From Desulfarculaceae bacterium (lineage in GTDB: Bacteria > Desulfobacterota > Desulfarculia > Desulfarculales > Desulfarculaceae), in the NCBI GenBank assembly GCA_020444545.1, contig JAHLKT010000001.1, positions 62,001 through 126,000 on the forward strand: a stretch of 64,000 nt of DNA, written 5' to 3'. The notes beneath the pieces are model-generated. The model saw only the letters and a program-made list of their open reading frames with translations. It was not told where the DNA came from and searched no databases. Both the position numbers and the translations under genes were made by a program. Shown here piece by piece: positions 37,319-49,293 of the stretch; the first letter of the stretch is position 1, and the number at the start of each line of letters is the position of its first letter.

Positions 37319-38581
37319 ATGCGCGGGGCGATCATCTGCATCGGCGACGAGCTGGTCAGCGGCCGGGTGGCCGACACCAACTCCCGTTTCGCCCTGAGCC
37401 GCCTAAGCCCCCTGGGCTTCCGCTTCGGCTCGGTGCTCATGGTGGGCGACGACATGGAAGCCATCGCCGGGGCCTTGGACCAGGCCCTGGCCTCGGCCGA
37501 CTTCGTGTTGGTCAGCGGCGGCTTGGGGGCCACGGAAGACGACATAACCGCCTCCGCCGCGGCCCGCCACTTCGGCCTGGCCCTGGCCGAGAGCCGACGC
37601 ATGATCGACAACCTGCGCGAGTGCTTCGCGGCGGTGGGGCGCAACCTGCCGCCCGGGGTGGAGCGCATGGCCCAGCTGCCCCAAGGGGCCGAGGTGCTGG
37701 ACAAGGCCTGCGCCGGATTCCGGCTCACCACTCCGGGCGACCAGCCGGTATACTTCCTCCCCGGGGTGCCGGAGGAGAACCGCCGCCTTTTGGAGCGGCT
37801 GGTGCTGCCCGCCCTGGTGCAGCGCTTCGCGCCCGAGCAGGTGGCGGTGAGCCGCAAGTTCACCGTCTTCGGCCTGGGCGAGAGCCAGATCGGCCTCAGG
37901 CTGGCGGGCCTCACCTCGGGCTACCCCGAGGTGACGGTGGGCTTCTACCCGGTGTTCCCCTGCGAGCAGGTGGTGCTGAGCACCCGTAGCCGCCAACCGG
38001 AGGCAGCCGCCGCCCTGCTGGAACGCCTGGTGGACGAGGCGTCCCACCGTTTGGAAGGTTTGGTGGTGGCTCACGGCGCGGACACCCTGGCCGACGTGGT
38101 GGCCCAACGCATGATCGCCGAGAAGCTGACCCTGGCCCTGGCCGAGTCCTGCACCGGCGGTCTCATCGGCCACCTGGTCACCGGCGTGGCCGGGTCCAGC
38201 GCCTTTTTCGAGCGCGGCCTGGTCACCTACTCCAACCGGGCCAAGATGGAGCTGTTGGGCGTGAGTCCCGAGACCCTGGAGGCCCATGGCGCGGTGAGCG
38301 CCGAGACCGCGGCCGAGATGGCCGAGGGCGCGCGCCGCGAGGCGGGCACGGACATAGGCCTGTCGGTCACCGGCATCGCCGGGCCCGACGGCGGCACACC
38401 GGAAAAGCCGGTGGGCACCGTGTTCTTCGGCCTGGCCGCCGAGGGCGGGGTCAAGACCCTGCACCGGCGTTTCTTGGCCTTCGCGGACAGCCGCGCGCAG
38501 ATAAAGCAGCTGAGCGCCCACACCGCCCTGGACCTGCTGCGGCGCTATTTGGAAGACCATGCGCTGCTTCATCGCCCTTGA
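37319..38581 (+). CDS. cinA: CinA family protein (nicotinamide-nucleotide amidohydrolase)
   Basis: A 420-residue CinA. The N-terminal molybdopterin-binding-like domain begins AIICIGDELVSGRVADTNSR and contains VSGGLGATEDDITA. The C-terminal amidohydrolase domain has LALAESCTGGLIGHLVTGVAG and VTGIAGPDGGTPEKPVGTV. It deamidates NMN in pyridine-nucleotide salvage and may cleave ADP-ribose; it is also often linked with recA in operons, as here. ATG at 37319 is preferred over the in-frame 37262 because GGAG precedes it and homology starts there. Confidence 0.94.
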   Translation: MRGAIICIGDELVSGRVADTNSRFALSRLSPLGFRFGSVLMVGDDMEAIAGALDQALASADFVLVSGGLGATEDDITASAAARHFGLALAESRRMIDNLRECFAAVGRNLPPGVERMAQLPQGAEVLDKACAGFRLTTPGDQPVYFLPGVPEENRRLLERLVLPALVQRFAPEQVAVSRKFTVFGLGESQIGLRLAGLTSGYPEVTVGFYPVFPCEQVVLSTRSRQPEAAAALLERLVDEASHRLEGLVVAHGADTLADVVAQRMIAEKLTLALAESCTGGLIGHLVTGVAGSSAFFERGLVTYSNRAKMELLGVSPETLEAHGAVSAETAAEMAEGARREAGTDIGLSVTGIAGPDGGTPEKPVGTVFFGLAAEGGVKTLHRRFLAFADSRAQIKQLSAHTALDLLRRYLEDHALLHRP

Positions 38582-39149
38582 GATGCCCCCGGCGGTGAAG
38601 GAGCACGCCGCCGGGCTGATCAAAGAGCTCAAGTCCGCCGGGGCGGACGTGAAATGGGTGGCCCCGGAGAACCTGCACCTCACGCTCCAATTTTTGGGCG
38701 AGGTGGAGCCGGAGCGGCAACCGGGCCTGGAGGCCGCCCTGGCTCGAGCCTGCGCGGGCCGTCCGCCCCTGAAGCTGGCCATTACCGGCTGCGGAGCCTT
38801 CCCGGGGATCAAGAAGCCCCGGGTGATTTGGCTAGGCCTGGCGGGCATGATCGAGGAACTGGCTGAGCAGGCCAAGGCCATACAGGCGGCCAACCAGCCC
38901 CTGGGCTTCGAGCCCGAAACGCGGGCCTTCAAGGCCCACCTGACCCTGGGCCGCGTGCGCGAGCGGCGCGGCAAGAAAAAGGCCGCGCCCCTGGGGCCGC
39001 TCAGCCGAGAGCTGGCCGGCCTGGCCGGGCACCGGGGGCCGGAGTTCGCGGCCAACCGGGCCGTATTGATGCAAAGCACCCTGACCAGTTCAGGGCCGAT
39101 TTATAAGCCCCTTTTCGGCGCCACCCTCGGGGACGGCGCGGGAGGATAG
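38559..39149 (+). CDS. thpR: RNA 2',3'-cyclic phosphodiesterase
   Basis: A 196-residue 2H phosphoesterase (LigT/ThpR). The two catalytic HxTx motifs are visible in [13 protein letters not shown] (about 42-54) and [14 protein letters not shown] (about 127-140). It hydrolyses 2',3'-cyclic phosphates on RNA ends. The start begins [11 protein letters not shown], a standard family N-terminus, and overlaps the cinA end by 23 bases. It lies 8 bases before recA. Confidence 0.94.
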   Translation: MRCFIALEMPPAVKEHAAGLIKELKSAGADVKWVAPENLHLTLQFLGEVEPERQPGLEAALARACAGRPPLKLAITGCGAFPGIKKPRVIWLGLAGMIEELAEQAKAIQAANQPLGFEPETRAFKAHLTLGRVRERRGKKKAAPLGPLSRELAGLAGHRGPEFAANRAVLMQSTLTSSGPIYKPLFGATLGDGAGG

Positions 39150-39157
39150 CTGGAACC

Positions 39158-40201
<1,044 letters not shown>

Positions 40202-40215
40202 GGAGCCCGCATCCC

Positions 40216-42867
<2,652 letters not shown>

Positions 42868-42920
42868 CCGGCCGGGCCGGGTTCTACCCACCCTGCTCCC
42901 CGACCAAACAATGCCCCGAC

Positions 42921-42958
42921 AAAAAAGGGACGCCCACTCGGGCGTCCCTTCGCTTTTT
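42921..42958. terminator. Bidirectional terminator between alaS and bamD
   Basis: The 10-bp stem AAGGGACGCC/GGCGTCCCTT (42925-42934, 42941-42950) has TTCGCTTTTT on the right and, on the minus strand, TTTTTT after the stem. It ends both converging operons. Confidence 0.9.
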
Positions 42959-42972
42959 GCTATGTGCTTCGC

Positions 42973-43761
42973 CTAGAGCGGGCTGGCCTCCGGGCCGGTG
43001 AGCACGTCCGGAGCCTCCACGCCGGGGATGGGCGTGGTCAGGTCGCGGCGGTCGATGCCTTGGCCTTCGCGCTCCTTGGCGGGCAGGGCGGACCATTTTT
43101 CCTGGGCCTGCCTGAGGTAGTTCATGGCCTCGTTATACAGGCCCACGTCCGGGTACTGGGTGAGCACCCGTTTGAAGCGGCCCATGGCCGCGCGGTAGGA
43201 CTTGGTCTGGAAGTAGTACTTGCCCACCACCATGTCGTGGGCGGCCAGGCGGCGGGTGGCTTCCTGCAGCCGGGGCTGGCAGCGCACCGCCCACTCGCTC
43301 TGGGGATACTGCTTGATCAGGCGCTGGAAGGTCTGCATGGCCTTGCGCGCGTTCTCCGGGTCGCGGTCCGGGGTCAGCATCTGGTCGAAGTAGACCATGC
43401 CCATCTGGTAGATGGCGTAGGGCACCGCGTCGTTCTTGGGGTGCAGGCGGATGAAGTCCTCATAGGCCAGCACCGCCTCTTCGTAGCGCTTGGACTTGAA
43501 GTAGGCGTCGCCCACCCGAAGATCGGCCAAGAGCGCGAAGCGGCTGTAGGGGAAGCGGTCCTTGAGGGCCTGGAACAGGTTGGCCGACTCGTCGTACTGC
43601 CCTTCGCGGTAGAGGGTCTCGGCCTCGTTGGCCAGCACCTGGGCCGGGGTGTCGAAGGCATCGTCCGTGGCGCTTTTCTGCCCCCCGAACCAACCGCATC
43701 CCCCCGCCGCCAGCAGAACCAGCAGCAGGCCCAGAACCGCCAACCTGAATTTCTTAGTCAT
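42973..43761 (-). CDS. bamD: Outer-membrane assembly lipoprotein BamD
   Basis: A 262-residue lipoprotein of the Bam complex that inserts beta-barrels into the outer membrane. The lipobox LAAGGC puts the lipidated Cys at 22. Five TPR-like repeats follow, for example EAETLYREGQYDESANLFQALKD-type helices, RYEEAVLAYEDFIRLHP, and QTFQRLIKQYPQSEWA. Length and repeats match BamD/ComL. The start overlaps the trxB stop by 8 bases, so it is co-translated with the thioredoxin pair. Other periplasmic TPR lipoproteins are a less likely alternative. Confidence 0.9.
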   Translation of the reverse strand: MTKKFRLAVLGLLLVLLAAGGCGWFGGQKSATDDAFDTPAQVLANEAETLYREGQYDESANLFQALKDRFPYSRFALLADLRVGDAYFKSKRYEEAVLAYEDFIRLHPKNDAVPYAIYQMGMVYFDQMLTPDRDPENARKAMQTFQRLIKQYPQSEWAVRCQPRLQEATRRLAAHDMVVGKYYFQTKSYRAAMGRFKRVLTQYPDVGLYNEAMNYLRQAQEKWSALPAKEREGQGIDRRDLTTPIPGVEAPDVLTGPEASPL

Positions 43762-44677
43762 GGACCTCTTCCAGATAACGCTGGGCCGCGTAGGTGGCCA
43801 CCGCCCCCTCGCCGGCCGCCACCACGATCTGCCGAAGCAGCTTGCTGCAGCAGTCTCCCGCGGCGAAAACGCCGTTAAGGCTGGTGTGCTGGGTGCGGTC
43901 GCAGATGATGAACCCTTGCCGGTCCATGTCCACCGTGCCGCGCAGGAACTCGGTGTTGGGCGTGGTGCCCACGAAGACGAATGCCCCGTCGCAGGGCAGC
44001 TCGTACTCCGTGTCGTCCTTGAGCCTTTTCAGGCGCACCGCTTCCACCTTGTTCTCGCCCACGATCTCCAGGGGAGCCTGCGACCAGAGCACCTCGATTT
44101 TTTCGTTGCTAAGCACCCGCTCGGCCAAAACCCCGGCTGCCCGGAGCTCGTCCCGGCGGTGCACCAGGTACACCTTGGAGGCGAAGCGGGTGAGGAACAC
44201 CGCCTCCTCGGCGGCGGTGTCGCCGCCCCCGAAACATATCACCACCTGATCGCGGTAGAAGGGCCCGTCGCAGGTGCCGCAGTAGGACACGCCCTTGCCG
44301 GTGAGGAGCTCTTCGCCGGGCACGCCCAGCTTCCTGGGCTGGGCCCCCACGGCCAGGACTACAGCCTTGGTGCGCATCTCGCCGTCCGGGGTGGTGAGCA
44401 CCTTGCATTTGCCGTCGGCCACGACCTTGATGATCTCCTTGTTCTCGATCACCAGGCCGAACTTCAGGGCGTGGTCGCGCATACGGTCGGCCAGGTCGAA
44501 ACCGGTCACGCCGTCCACGTCGCCGGGCCAGTTCTCCACCATGTCGGTGGTGAGCACCTGGCCGCCGGGGCTAAGGCGCTCCAGAAGCACCGCGTCCATG
44601 CGGGCGCGGGCCGCGTAGAGCCCGGCGGTGAGGCCGGCCGGCCCCCCGCCCACTATTATCATGTCGTGGGTGTGCAT
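43754..44677 (-). CDS. trxB: Thioredoxin reductase
   Basis: A 307-residue low-molecular-weight thioredoxin reductase. It has the FAD-binding GGGPAGLTAGLYAARA, the redox-active pair in SYCGTCDGPFYR, the NADPH-binding GGGDTAAEEAVFLTRFA, and the final GVFAAGDCCSKLLRQIV. It transfers electrons to the thioredoxin encoded 15 bases upstream. An NADPH-type glycine motif is present, although cofactor preference (NADH, F420 or NADPH) varies in anaerobes and cannot be fixed here. Confidence 0.95.
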   Translation of the reverse strand: MHTHDMIIVGGGPAGLTAGLYAARARMDAVLLERLSPGGQVLTTDMVENWPGDVDGVTGFDLADRMRDHALKFGLVIENKEIIKVVADGKCKVLTTPDGEMRTKAVVLAVGAQPRKLGVPGEELLTGKGVSYCGTCDGPFYRDQVVICFGGGDTAAEEAVFLTRFASKVYLVHRRDELRAAGVLAERVLSNEKIEVLWSQAPLEIVGENKVEAVRLKRLKDDTEYELPCDGAFVFVGTTPNTEFLRGTVDMDRQGFIICDRTQHTSLNGVFAAGDCCSKLLRQIVVAAGEGAVATYAAQRYLEEVHD

Positions 44678-44692
44678 GTGCCGCGCCCGGGC

Positions 44693-45022
44693 TTAGCCCA
44701 GCTGCTTGCTGATGGCCGCCTCCAGGTGCGACTTGCTCACCGCGCCGGTGATCTGGTCCGCCACCTTGCCGTCCTTGAAGATGATCAGGGTGGGGATGGC
44801 CCGGATGCCGTACTGGCCGGGGGTCTTGGGGCTCTCATCCACGTTGAGCTTGGCCACCTTCAGCTTGCCGGCGTACTGCTCGGCCAGCTCCTCCACCACC
44901 GGGGCGATGGCCCGGCAGGGACCGCACCAGGAGGCCCAGAAGTCCACCAGGGTGGGGGTCGCGTTGTTCAGAACCTCGGTCTCAAAGCTGTCGTCGGTCA
45001 CCTGCAAGACGTTGTCAGACAT
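44693..45022 (-). CDS. trxA: Thioredoxin
   Basis: A 109-residue thioredoxin with the canonical active site WASWCGPCRAIAPV (Cys pair near 34/37) and the cis-proline region GIRAIPTLIIFKDGK. It is the first gene of trxA-trxB-bamD. GGAG lies 9 bases before the ATG. A good sigma70 promoter lies about 90 bases upstream. Confidence 0.97.
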   Translation of the reverse strand: MSDNVLQVTDDSFETEVLNNATPTLVDFWASWCGPCRAIAPVVEELAEQYAGKLKVAKLNVDESPKTPGQYGIRAIPTLIIFKDGKVADQITGAVSKSHLEAAISKQLG

Positions 45023-45110
45023 GCCAGAAATGCTCCTTTACCCGAACCGTGGAATAGACGCGTACCTCCCCGCGCCCATTATTGCTCCTAGCCCTTTGGG
45101 GTCGCTTAAT

Positions 45111-45139
45111 TTTATATGCGTTGGCCAGGGGTTTGTCAA
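45111..45139 (-). promoter_or_regulatory. Sigma70 promoter of trxA-trxB-bamD
   Basis: On the minus strand TTGACA (45139-45134), 17 bases, TATAAA (45116-45111). The region 45023-45215 holds this promoter and the short leader of radA in the other direction. Confidence 0.75.
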
Positions 45140-45215
45140 TGTAACAGGCGGTTTCCACCAAAGCTGTCCCCCGGGCGCCGCCTCGGGTATTATGGTGGGG
45201 CAACGGGAGGTTGAC

Positions 45216-46556
45216 TTGGCCAAACGCGCCACTATTTTCGTTTGTCAGAGTTGCGGGGCCTCTCAGCCCAAGTGGCTGGGCCAGTGCCCGGCCTGCGAGA
45301 GCTGGGACACCCTGGTGGAGGAGGCCGCCTCCCCCGCCGCCAAGGGCAAGGCCGCCCCGCCCGGCCGCACCCAACCGCTCACCGGCACCCTGGAGCGCCC
45401 GGAGCATCGCCTGGCCTCGGGCATCGAGGAGCTGGACCGCGTATTGGGCGGCGGGCTGGTGGGAGGCATGGTGGTCCTGGTGGGCGGCGAGCCGGGCATC
45501 GGCAAGTCCACCCTCATGCTCCAGGCGGCCGAGTCCCTGGGCCGCTCCGGCGGGCGGGTGCTCTATGTCACCGCCGAGGAGTCGGCCCGCCAGGTGGGCC
45601 TGAGGGCCGCGCGCCTGGGCCTGGCCGGGGCGGGGGTGGAGCTGTTGGCCGACACCTCCCTGGAGACGATTCTGGCCACCACCGTGGAGGGCGGCTTCAC
45701 CGCCGTGGTGGTGGACTCCATTCAGGCGCTCAAAAGCGGTGAGCTGGCCAGCGCCCCCGGCGCGGTGGGCCAGGTGCGCCACTGCGCCGCCGAGCTGGCC
45801 GGCGCGGCCAAGGCCACGGGCAGCGCACTTTTTCTGGTGGGCCATGTGACCAAGGAAGGCGCCCTGGCCGGTCCCCGCGTGCTGGAGCACCTGGTGGACA
45901 CGGTGCTCTACTTCGAGGCAGAGCCCTCCATGCGCCTCAGGCTGCTCAGGGCGGTGAAGAACCGCTTCGGGGCCACCGACGAGGTGGGCGTGTTCGAGAT
46001 GGGCGAGCGCGGCCTGGCCGGGGTTAGCAACCCCTCGGCCATGCTCCTGGCCCACCGCCCGGCCTCGGCCCCTGGCAGCGCGGTGTGCGCGGCCATGAGC
46101 GGCACCCGGCCCCTGTTGGTGGAGGTGCAGGCCCTGGTGAGCCCCTCGGGCCTGGCCATGCCCCGCCGCCAGGCCCTGGGCGTGGACCCCGGCCGCCTGC
46201 ACATGCTCTGCGCCGTGCTGGCCATCCACGCCGGGCTGGACCTGGGGGGCCACGACGTGTTCGTCAACGTGACCGGCGGGGTGCGCCTCACCGAGCCCGC
46301 CGCGGACCTGGCCGTGGCCGCGGCCATCGCCAGTTCTTTGGCCAACCGCCCCCTGCCGCCTTCGGCGGTGTGCTTCGGCGAGGTGGGACTGGCCGGAGAG
46401 CTACGCGCCGTGGGGCGCTCGGCCGCCCGCATGGCCGAGGCCGCCCGCCAGGGCTTTGGCCAGGCCCTGTGCGCTCCGGGCAAGACCGCCCCGCCCAAGG
46501 GCCTGCAAATCCTCGGCGCCCCGCGCCTGGACCAAGCCCTGGCCCTGCTCTGGTAA
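45216..46556 (+). CDS. radA: DNA repair protein RadA
   Basis: A 446-residue RecA-like branch-migration protein. The N-terminal C4 zinc finger is CQSCGASQPKWLGQCPAC, Walker A GEPGIGKSTLML, and the RadA signature KNRFGATDEVGVFEM (KNRFG) is present. The C-terminal Lon-like domain contains DVFVNVTGGVRL. TTG at 45216 is the likely start: GGGAGG lies 5 bases upstream and it gives the standard N-terminus MAKRATIFVCQSC. An ATG at 45192 in frame is too close to the ribosome-binding site sequence to use it. Confidence 0.95.
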   Translation: MAKRATIFVCQSCGASQPKWLGQCPACESWDTLVEEAASPAAKGKAAPPGRTQPLTGTLERPEHRLASGIEELDRVLGGGLVGGMVVLVGGEPGIGKSTLMLQAAESLGRSGGRVLYVTAEESARQVGLRAARLGLAGAGVELLADTSLETILATTVEGGFTAVVVDSIQALKSGELASAPGAVGQVRHCAAELAGAAKATGSALFLVGHVTKEGALAGPRVLEHLVDTVLYFEAEPSMRLRLLRAVKNRFGATDEVGVFEMGERGLAGVSNPSAMLLAHRPASAPGSAVCAAMSGTRPLLVEVQALVSPSGLAMPRRQALGVDPGRLHMLCAVLAIHAGLDLGGHDVFVNVTGGVRLTEPAADLAVAAAIASSLANRPLPPSAVCFGEVGLAGELRAVGRSAARMAEAARQGFGQALCAPGKTAPPKGLQILGAPRLDQALALLW

Positions 46557-46634
46557 CCATGGCCTGCTCCGCCCGAAACCGGTTATCATGGTCCGGGAAA
46601 TTCATGGTTTTGTTTTAACAGCGAGGTCTTGCCT

Positions 46635-47300
46635 ATGCCCCGGCGCTCCAAGCTAGACAAGAGCCTGTTGGCCGCCGCTTGCCTGGCCCTTTTGCTTGCC
46701 CTGGTTTCCTGCGGGGGCGGCGGGGGCGGCGGCGGGGGCGACGGCTTCTCCAGCCAGGACTACCAGTTTCTCTACACCTACAACGCCTCGCGCCTGAGCG
46801 GCCACACCATCCGCTGGGCCAACCTGCCCATCAGCGTGTCGGCCGGGGCCTTCCCCAGCGCGCCGGCGGCTTTCAACCGCTGGAACAGCGCCTCCGGGGG
46901 CCGGGTGCGCTTCTCCTTCGGCTCGGGCAGCAACATAACCGTGTCCTACCGCTCCACCAGCTCCTGGTGCGGCCTGACCACCGTCCGCTGGAACAGCGCG
47001 GGGCAGATCACCGACGCGGAGGTGTACATCGCGCGCGACCAGAGCAGCTGCTCGGGCGGCGAGGCGGACACCCTGGCCCACGAGGCGGGGCACGCCATCG
47101 GCTTTTTGGGCCATGACGGCGAGGGGCTGATGAACCCCTTCGGAGGCCAGCCCATCAGCGACCAGGAGTCGCGCTTCATGAGTTTGCTATACTCTCTGGG
47201 GCCGGGCACGGACATCACCGGCGACCTGGGCAAGTCCCGCGTTACCAGCGGAACCTACGACAAGAGCGGCAACAAGACCTACACCCTGACCATCCAATAG
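46635..47300 (+). CDS. Matrixin-like zinc metalloprotease, predicted lipoprotein
   Basis: A 221-residue exported protein. A signal peptide with lipobox LALVSC places the lipidated Cys at 26, followed by about nine glycines. The catalytic domain carries HEAGHAIGFLGH (His149, Glu150, His153, His159), the extended zinc-binding motif of metzincins, and GLMNPF shortly after as a Met-turn-like element. The domain is small, as in bacterial matrixins. GAGG lies 8 bases before the ATG. It is followed by another lipoprotein gene 8 bases later. Substrate unknown. Confidence 0.83.
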   Translation: MPRRSKLDKSLLAAACLALLLALVSCGGGGGGGGGDGFSSQDYQFLYTYNASRLSGHTIRWANLPISVSAGAFPSAPAAFNRWNSASGGRVRFSFGSGSNITVSYRSTSSWCGLTTVRWNSAGQITDAEVYIARDQSSCSGGEADTLAHEAGHAIGFLGHDGEGLMNPFGGQPISDQESRFMSLLYSLGPGTDITGDLGKSRVTSGTYDKSGNKTYTLTIQ

Positions 47301-47308
47301 GAGGGCAC

Positions 47309-47725
47309 ATGCGCATCTGGCTGATAGCGGTTCTGGCCCTGGCCATGTTGAGCAGCCTGGCCTGCAAGGACGAGAGCGCGGCGGGCAAGCCCGCGGAACA
47401 GGGCCACCGCCAGTACGCCATGATTTTCGACCTGCCCTGCGCCACGGTGCAGGACCAGGTGCGCGCGGCCATGCGCTCCAACCCCGGCCTGGGTCTGGCC
47501 TCGGAGCGCCAGGCTCCCCTGGGCGTGGCCCTGATCACCCCGGAGCACCAGGGCGACCAGCGCCGCTGGAGCGCCACGGTGCTGGTGCAGTGCGCCGACC
47601 GCCAGAGCTCGCGCATCGAAACCAGGGTAAAGGCCGAGCGCCGGGTGAACGGCCAGTGGGTGCCGGCCGGCGACGCCCCGGCCATGGAAAAGGATATTCT
47701 GGATAAGGTGATGCCCAAGCCGTAG
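47309..47725 (+). CDS. Small lipoprotein of unknown function
   Basis: A 138-residue protein with the signal peptide MRIWLIAVLALAMLSSLAC (lipobox LSSLAC, Cys19). The mature domain shows alternating strands: YAMIFDLPCATVQDQVRAAM, LGVALITPEHQGDQRRWSAT and SSRIETRVKAERRVNGQWVP. Such a fold is common in small periplasmic ligand-binding lipoproteins, but I recognise no named family. GGAGG precedes the ATG. Probably co-transcribed with the matrixin gene. Confidence 0.78.
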   Translation: MRIWLIAVLALAMLSSLACKDESAAGKPAEQGHRQYAMIFDLPCATVQDQVRAAMRSNPGLGLASERQAPLGVALITPEHQGDQRRWSATVLVQCADRQSSRIETRVKAERRVNGQWVPAGDAPAMEKDILDKVMPKP

Positions 47726-47765
47726 GCGTAGAGGCGGCTTCGCCAGACGGCGGGATACCGCGTTG

Positions 47766-47791
47766 CCGCCCCTTGGGGCGGTTTCGCTTTT
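47766..47791 (+). terminator. Terminator after the lipoprotein pair
   Basis: The 7-bp perfect stem CCGCCCC/GGGGCGG around TT (47766-47781) is followed by TTTCGCTTTT. It overlaps the stop region of the converging minus-strand gene. Confidence 0.8.
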
Positions 47792-48437
47792 AGTAGATTT
47801 GCACGCCCTTCTCGTGGATCTCGAATTCCACCTTGGCCAGGGTCTCGCCCGCCAGGGGACGCCCGTGGTCGAATCCCGCGAAACGGCTGATCACCAGGGT
47901 GCGCGGCCCGTAGATGCGGCTGGCCTCCCACTGGGCCTTGCTGGTCACCGAGTGCAGCCCACCCAGGGAGAGCACCTTGCTCGACCCGTGGGGCTTGGAC
48001 CATATCCAGCTTATGGCCAGGGGCCGCTCGAAGCCGGTCCGCTTGACCAAAACCTTCAACTGGGGCTTGGCGTAGAGCGCCGCCGGCCGGCCGAAGTACC
48101 AGGTGAACACCACCTGGAGGCCGTTGTCCTTTTGATCCTTGGGGCTGTAAAAGACGTAGAACTCGGTGCGCTCGTCGATCTCCACCCGGCGGGGCACCGC
48201 CTGCGCCTGGCAGGGGCGGCCCAGCAGCTCCATGGGGTTCAGCTTGTCGTCGGCGATGCGCTTTTTGGTGAAGGCGCTCAGCGGCACGATGATCAGCTCA
48301 TCCGAGGCCAGCTGGCTGCCCAGGGTGCAGGCGCCCTTGGCCTTGCCGCCGCTCTGGCCACAGGCCGGGGCCAGGGCCAAAACCAGGCAGATCAGGCCCA
48401 CCAACCAAGTGCGCGTATGGGGAGGGAAAAAGCTCAC
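47790..48437 (-). CDS. Exported protein, possible lipoprotein, unknown
   Basis: A 215-residue protein. An N-terminal hydrophobic stretch (WLVGLICLVLALAPAC) ends in a possible but atypical lipobox with Cys26. The mature sequence is mixed alpha/beta, with EIDERTEFYVFYSPKDQ, LQVVFTWYFGRPAAL and LVISRFAGFDHGRPLAG. No catalytic motif is evident and I do not recognise the family. It is a lone gene 44 bases downstream of the PEP-CTERM gene on the same strand. Confidence 0.75.
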   Translation of the reverse strand: MSFFPPHTRTWLVGLICLVLALAPACGQSGGKAKGACTLGSQLASDELIIVPLSAFTKKRIADDKLNPMELLGRPCQAQAVPRRVEIDERTEFYVFYSPKDQKDNGLQVVFTWYFGRPAALYAKPQLKVLVKRTGFERPLAISWIWSKPHGSSKVLSLGGLHSVTSKAQWEASRIYGPRTLVISRFAGFDHGRPLAGETLAKVEFEIHEKGVQIY

Positions 48438-48481
48438 CCTGCCATTTTAGGCGGGGCGGCGGCGCGGGGCAAGCGGGTGGC

Positions 48482-49198
48482 TCAGGCGCGGCGGCGGCGT
48501 CGGCGGCGACGCCAGCCCAGGAAGGCCATGGCGCTGCCCATGAGCAGTAGAGTGCCCGGCTCCGGGGTGCCGGCCACCGGCGAGGAGTAGTTCACGCTCA
48601 GGCTGGGCCGCCAACCGGCGGACTTGTAGTCCGAGGAGGCGTAAAAGGAGTAGTTCCAGTTGGAGCCGGTGCCCACGATCACCCAGCCCAGGTTCTTGGC
48701 CCCGTCGGCCCAGGCCTGCAAGGACGCGGTCACGTCGATGTCCAAAAAGCCCCTGCTGCCCGGGTCGCTGAAGGTGGCGTCGGCCGTGCCCGCGGTCTGC
48801 TTGCCGATGTCCACCCCATCCCCCAGGCTGTTCCAGGTGCTCTTGGCGCTCCAGTCCTCGGTCATGCGGTAGAGCGCGCGCTCTCCCGAGCCCGAGCCGG
48901 TGTAGAGGTACAGGCGCAGGGTGGCGTTGCTGATGGTGCTGTCCAGGGGGATCTGGTTCTTGCCGTCGCCGAAGATGTCGTCAAAGCGCATCAAGGACTC
49001 GTAGCCCGTGCCGCCGCTGAACTGGTACACCCCGCTGTAGGCGTAGTCGCCGTAGTTGGCGTTGGGGCTGTACTTGTTGAGCATGGTGTCGGTGATGCCG
49101 GACTTGTAGTCGAAGCTGATGCTGTCGGCCCAGGCCGGAATGGCGAGCACCAGCAGCAACCCCACGGCCAAGGCGGCGCGCAGCACACGGCTAAACAT
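48482..49198 (-). CDS. DNRLRE-like domain protein with PEP-CTERM sorting signal
   Basis: A 238-residue exported protein. The signal peptide (MFSRVLRAALAVGLLLVLAIPAWA) precedes a beta-rich domain of the DNRLRE type (DTMLNKYSPNANYGDYAYSG, ESLMRFDDIF, ATLRLYLYTGSGSG), found in surface and carbohydrate-associated proteins. The end is a PEP-CTERM signal: TPEPGTLLLMGSAMAFLGW followed by a run of eight arginines. Such proteins are sorted by exosortase and often belong to exopolysaccharide systems; no exosortase is in the window. ATG at 49198 is used; a TTG four codons upstream is possible. Confidence 0.87.
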   Translation of the reverse strand: MFSRVLRAALAVGLLLVLAIPAWADSISFDYKSGITDTMLNKYSPNANYGDYAYSGVYQFSGGTGYESLMRFDDIFGDGKNQIPLDSTISNATLRLYLYTGSGSGERALYRMTEDWSAKSTWNSLGDGVDIGKQTAGTADATFSDPGSRGFLDIDVTASLQAWADGAKNLGWVIVGTGSNWNYSFYASSDYKSAGWRPSLSVNYSSPVAGTPEPGTLLLMGSAMAFLGWRRRRRRRRA

Positions 49199-49256
49199 GA
49201 AAACCCCCAACAGGACAGGACTTTTTGGCGGGGCAGGTTCCCTCCAATGTCTCTTT

Positions 49257-49284
49257 ATTGTAAACTTCCGAAATTTATTGTCAA
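49257..49284 (-). promoter_or_regulatory. Sigma70 promoter of the PEP-CTERM gene
   Basis: Minus strand TTGACA (49284-49279), 16 bases, TACAAT (49262-49257), about 60 bases upstream of the start. Confidence 0.65.
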
Positions 49285-49293
49285 GGCAATGTG

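Noticed and set aside
44706-45215. N-terminal extension of radA back to 44706
   Set aside because: It overlaps trxA on the other strand and has no conserved sequence; the TTG at 45216 gives the normal RadA start with a ribosome-binding site.
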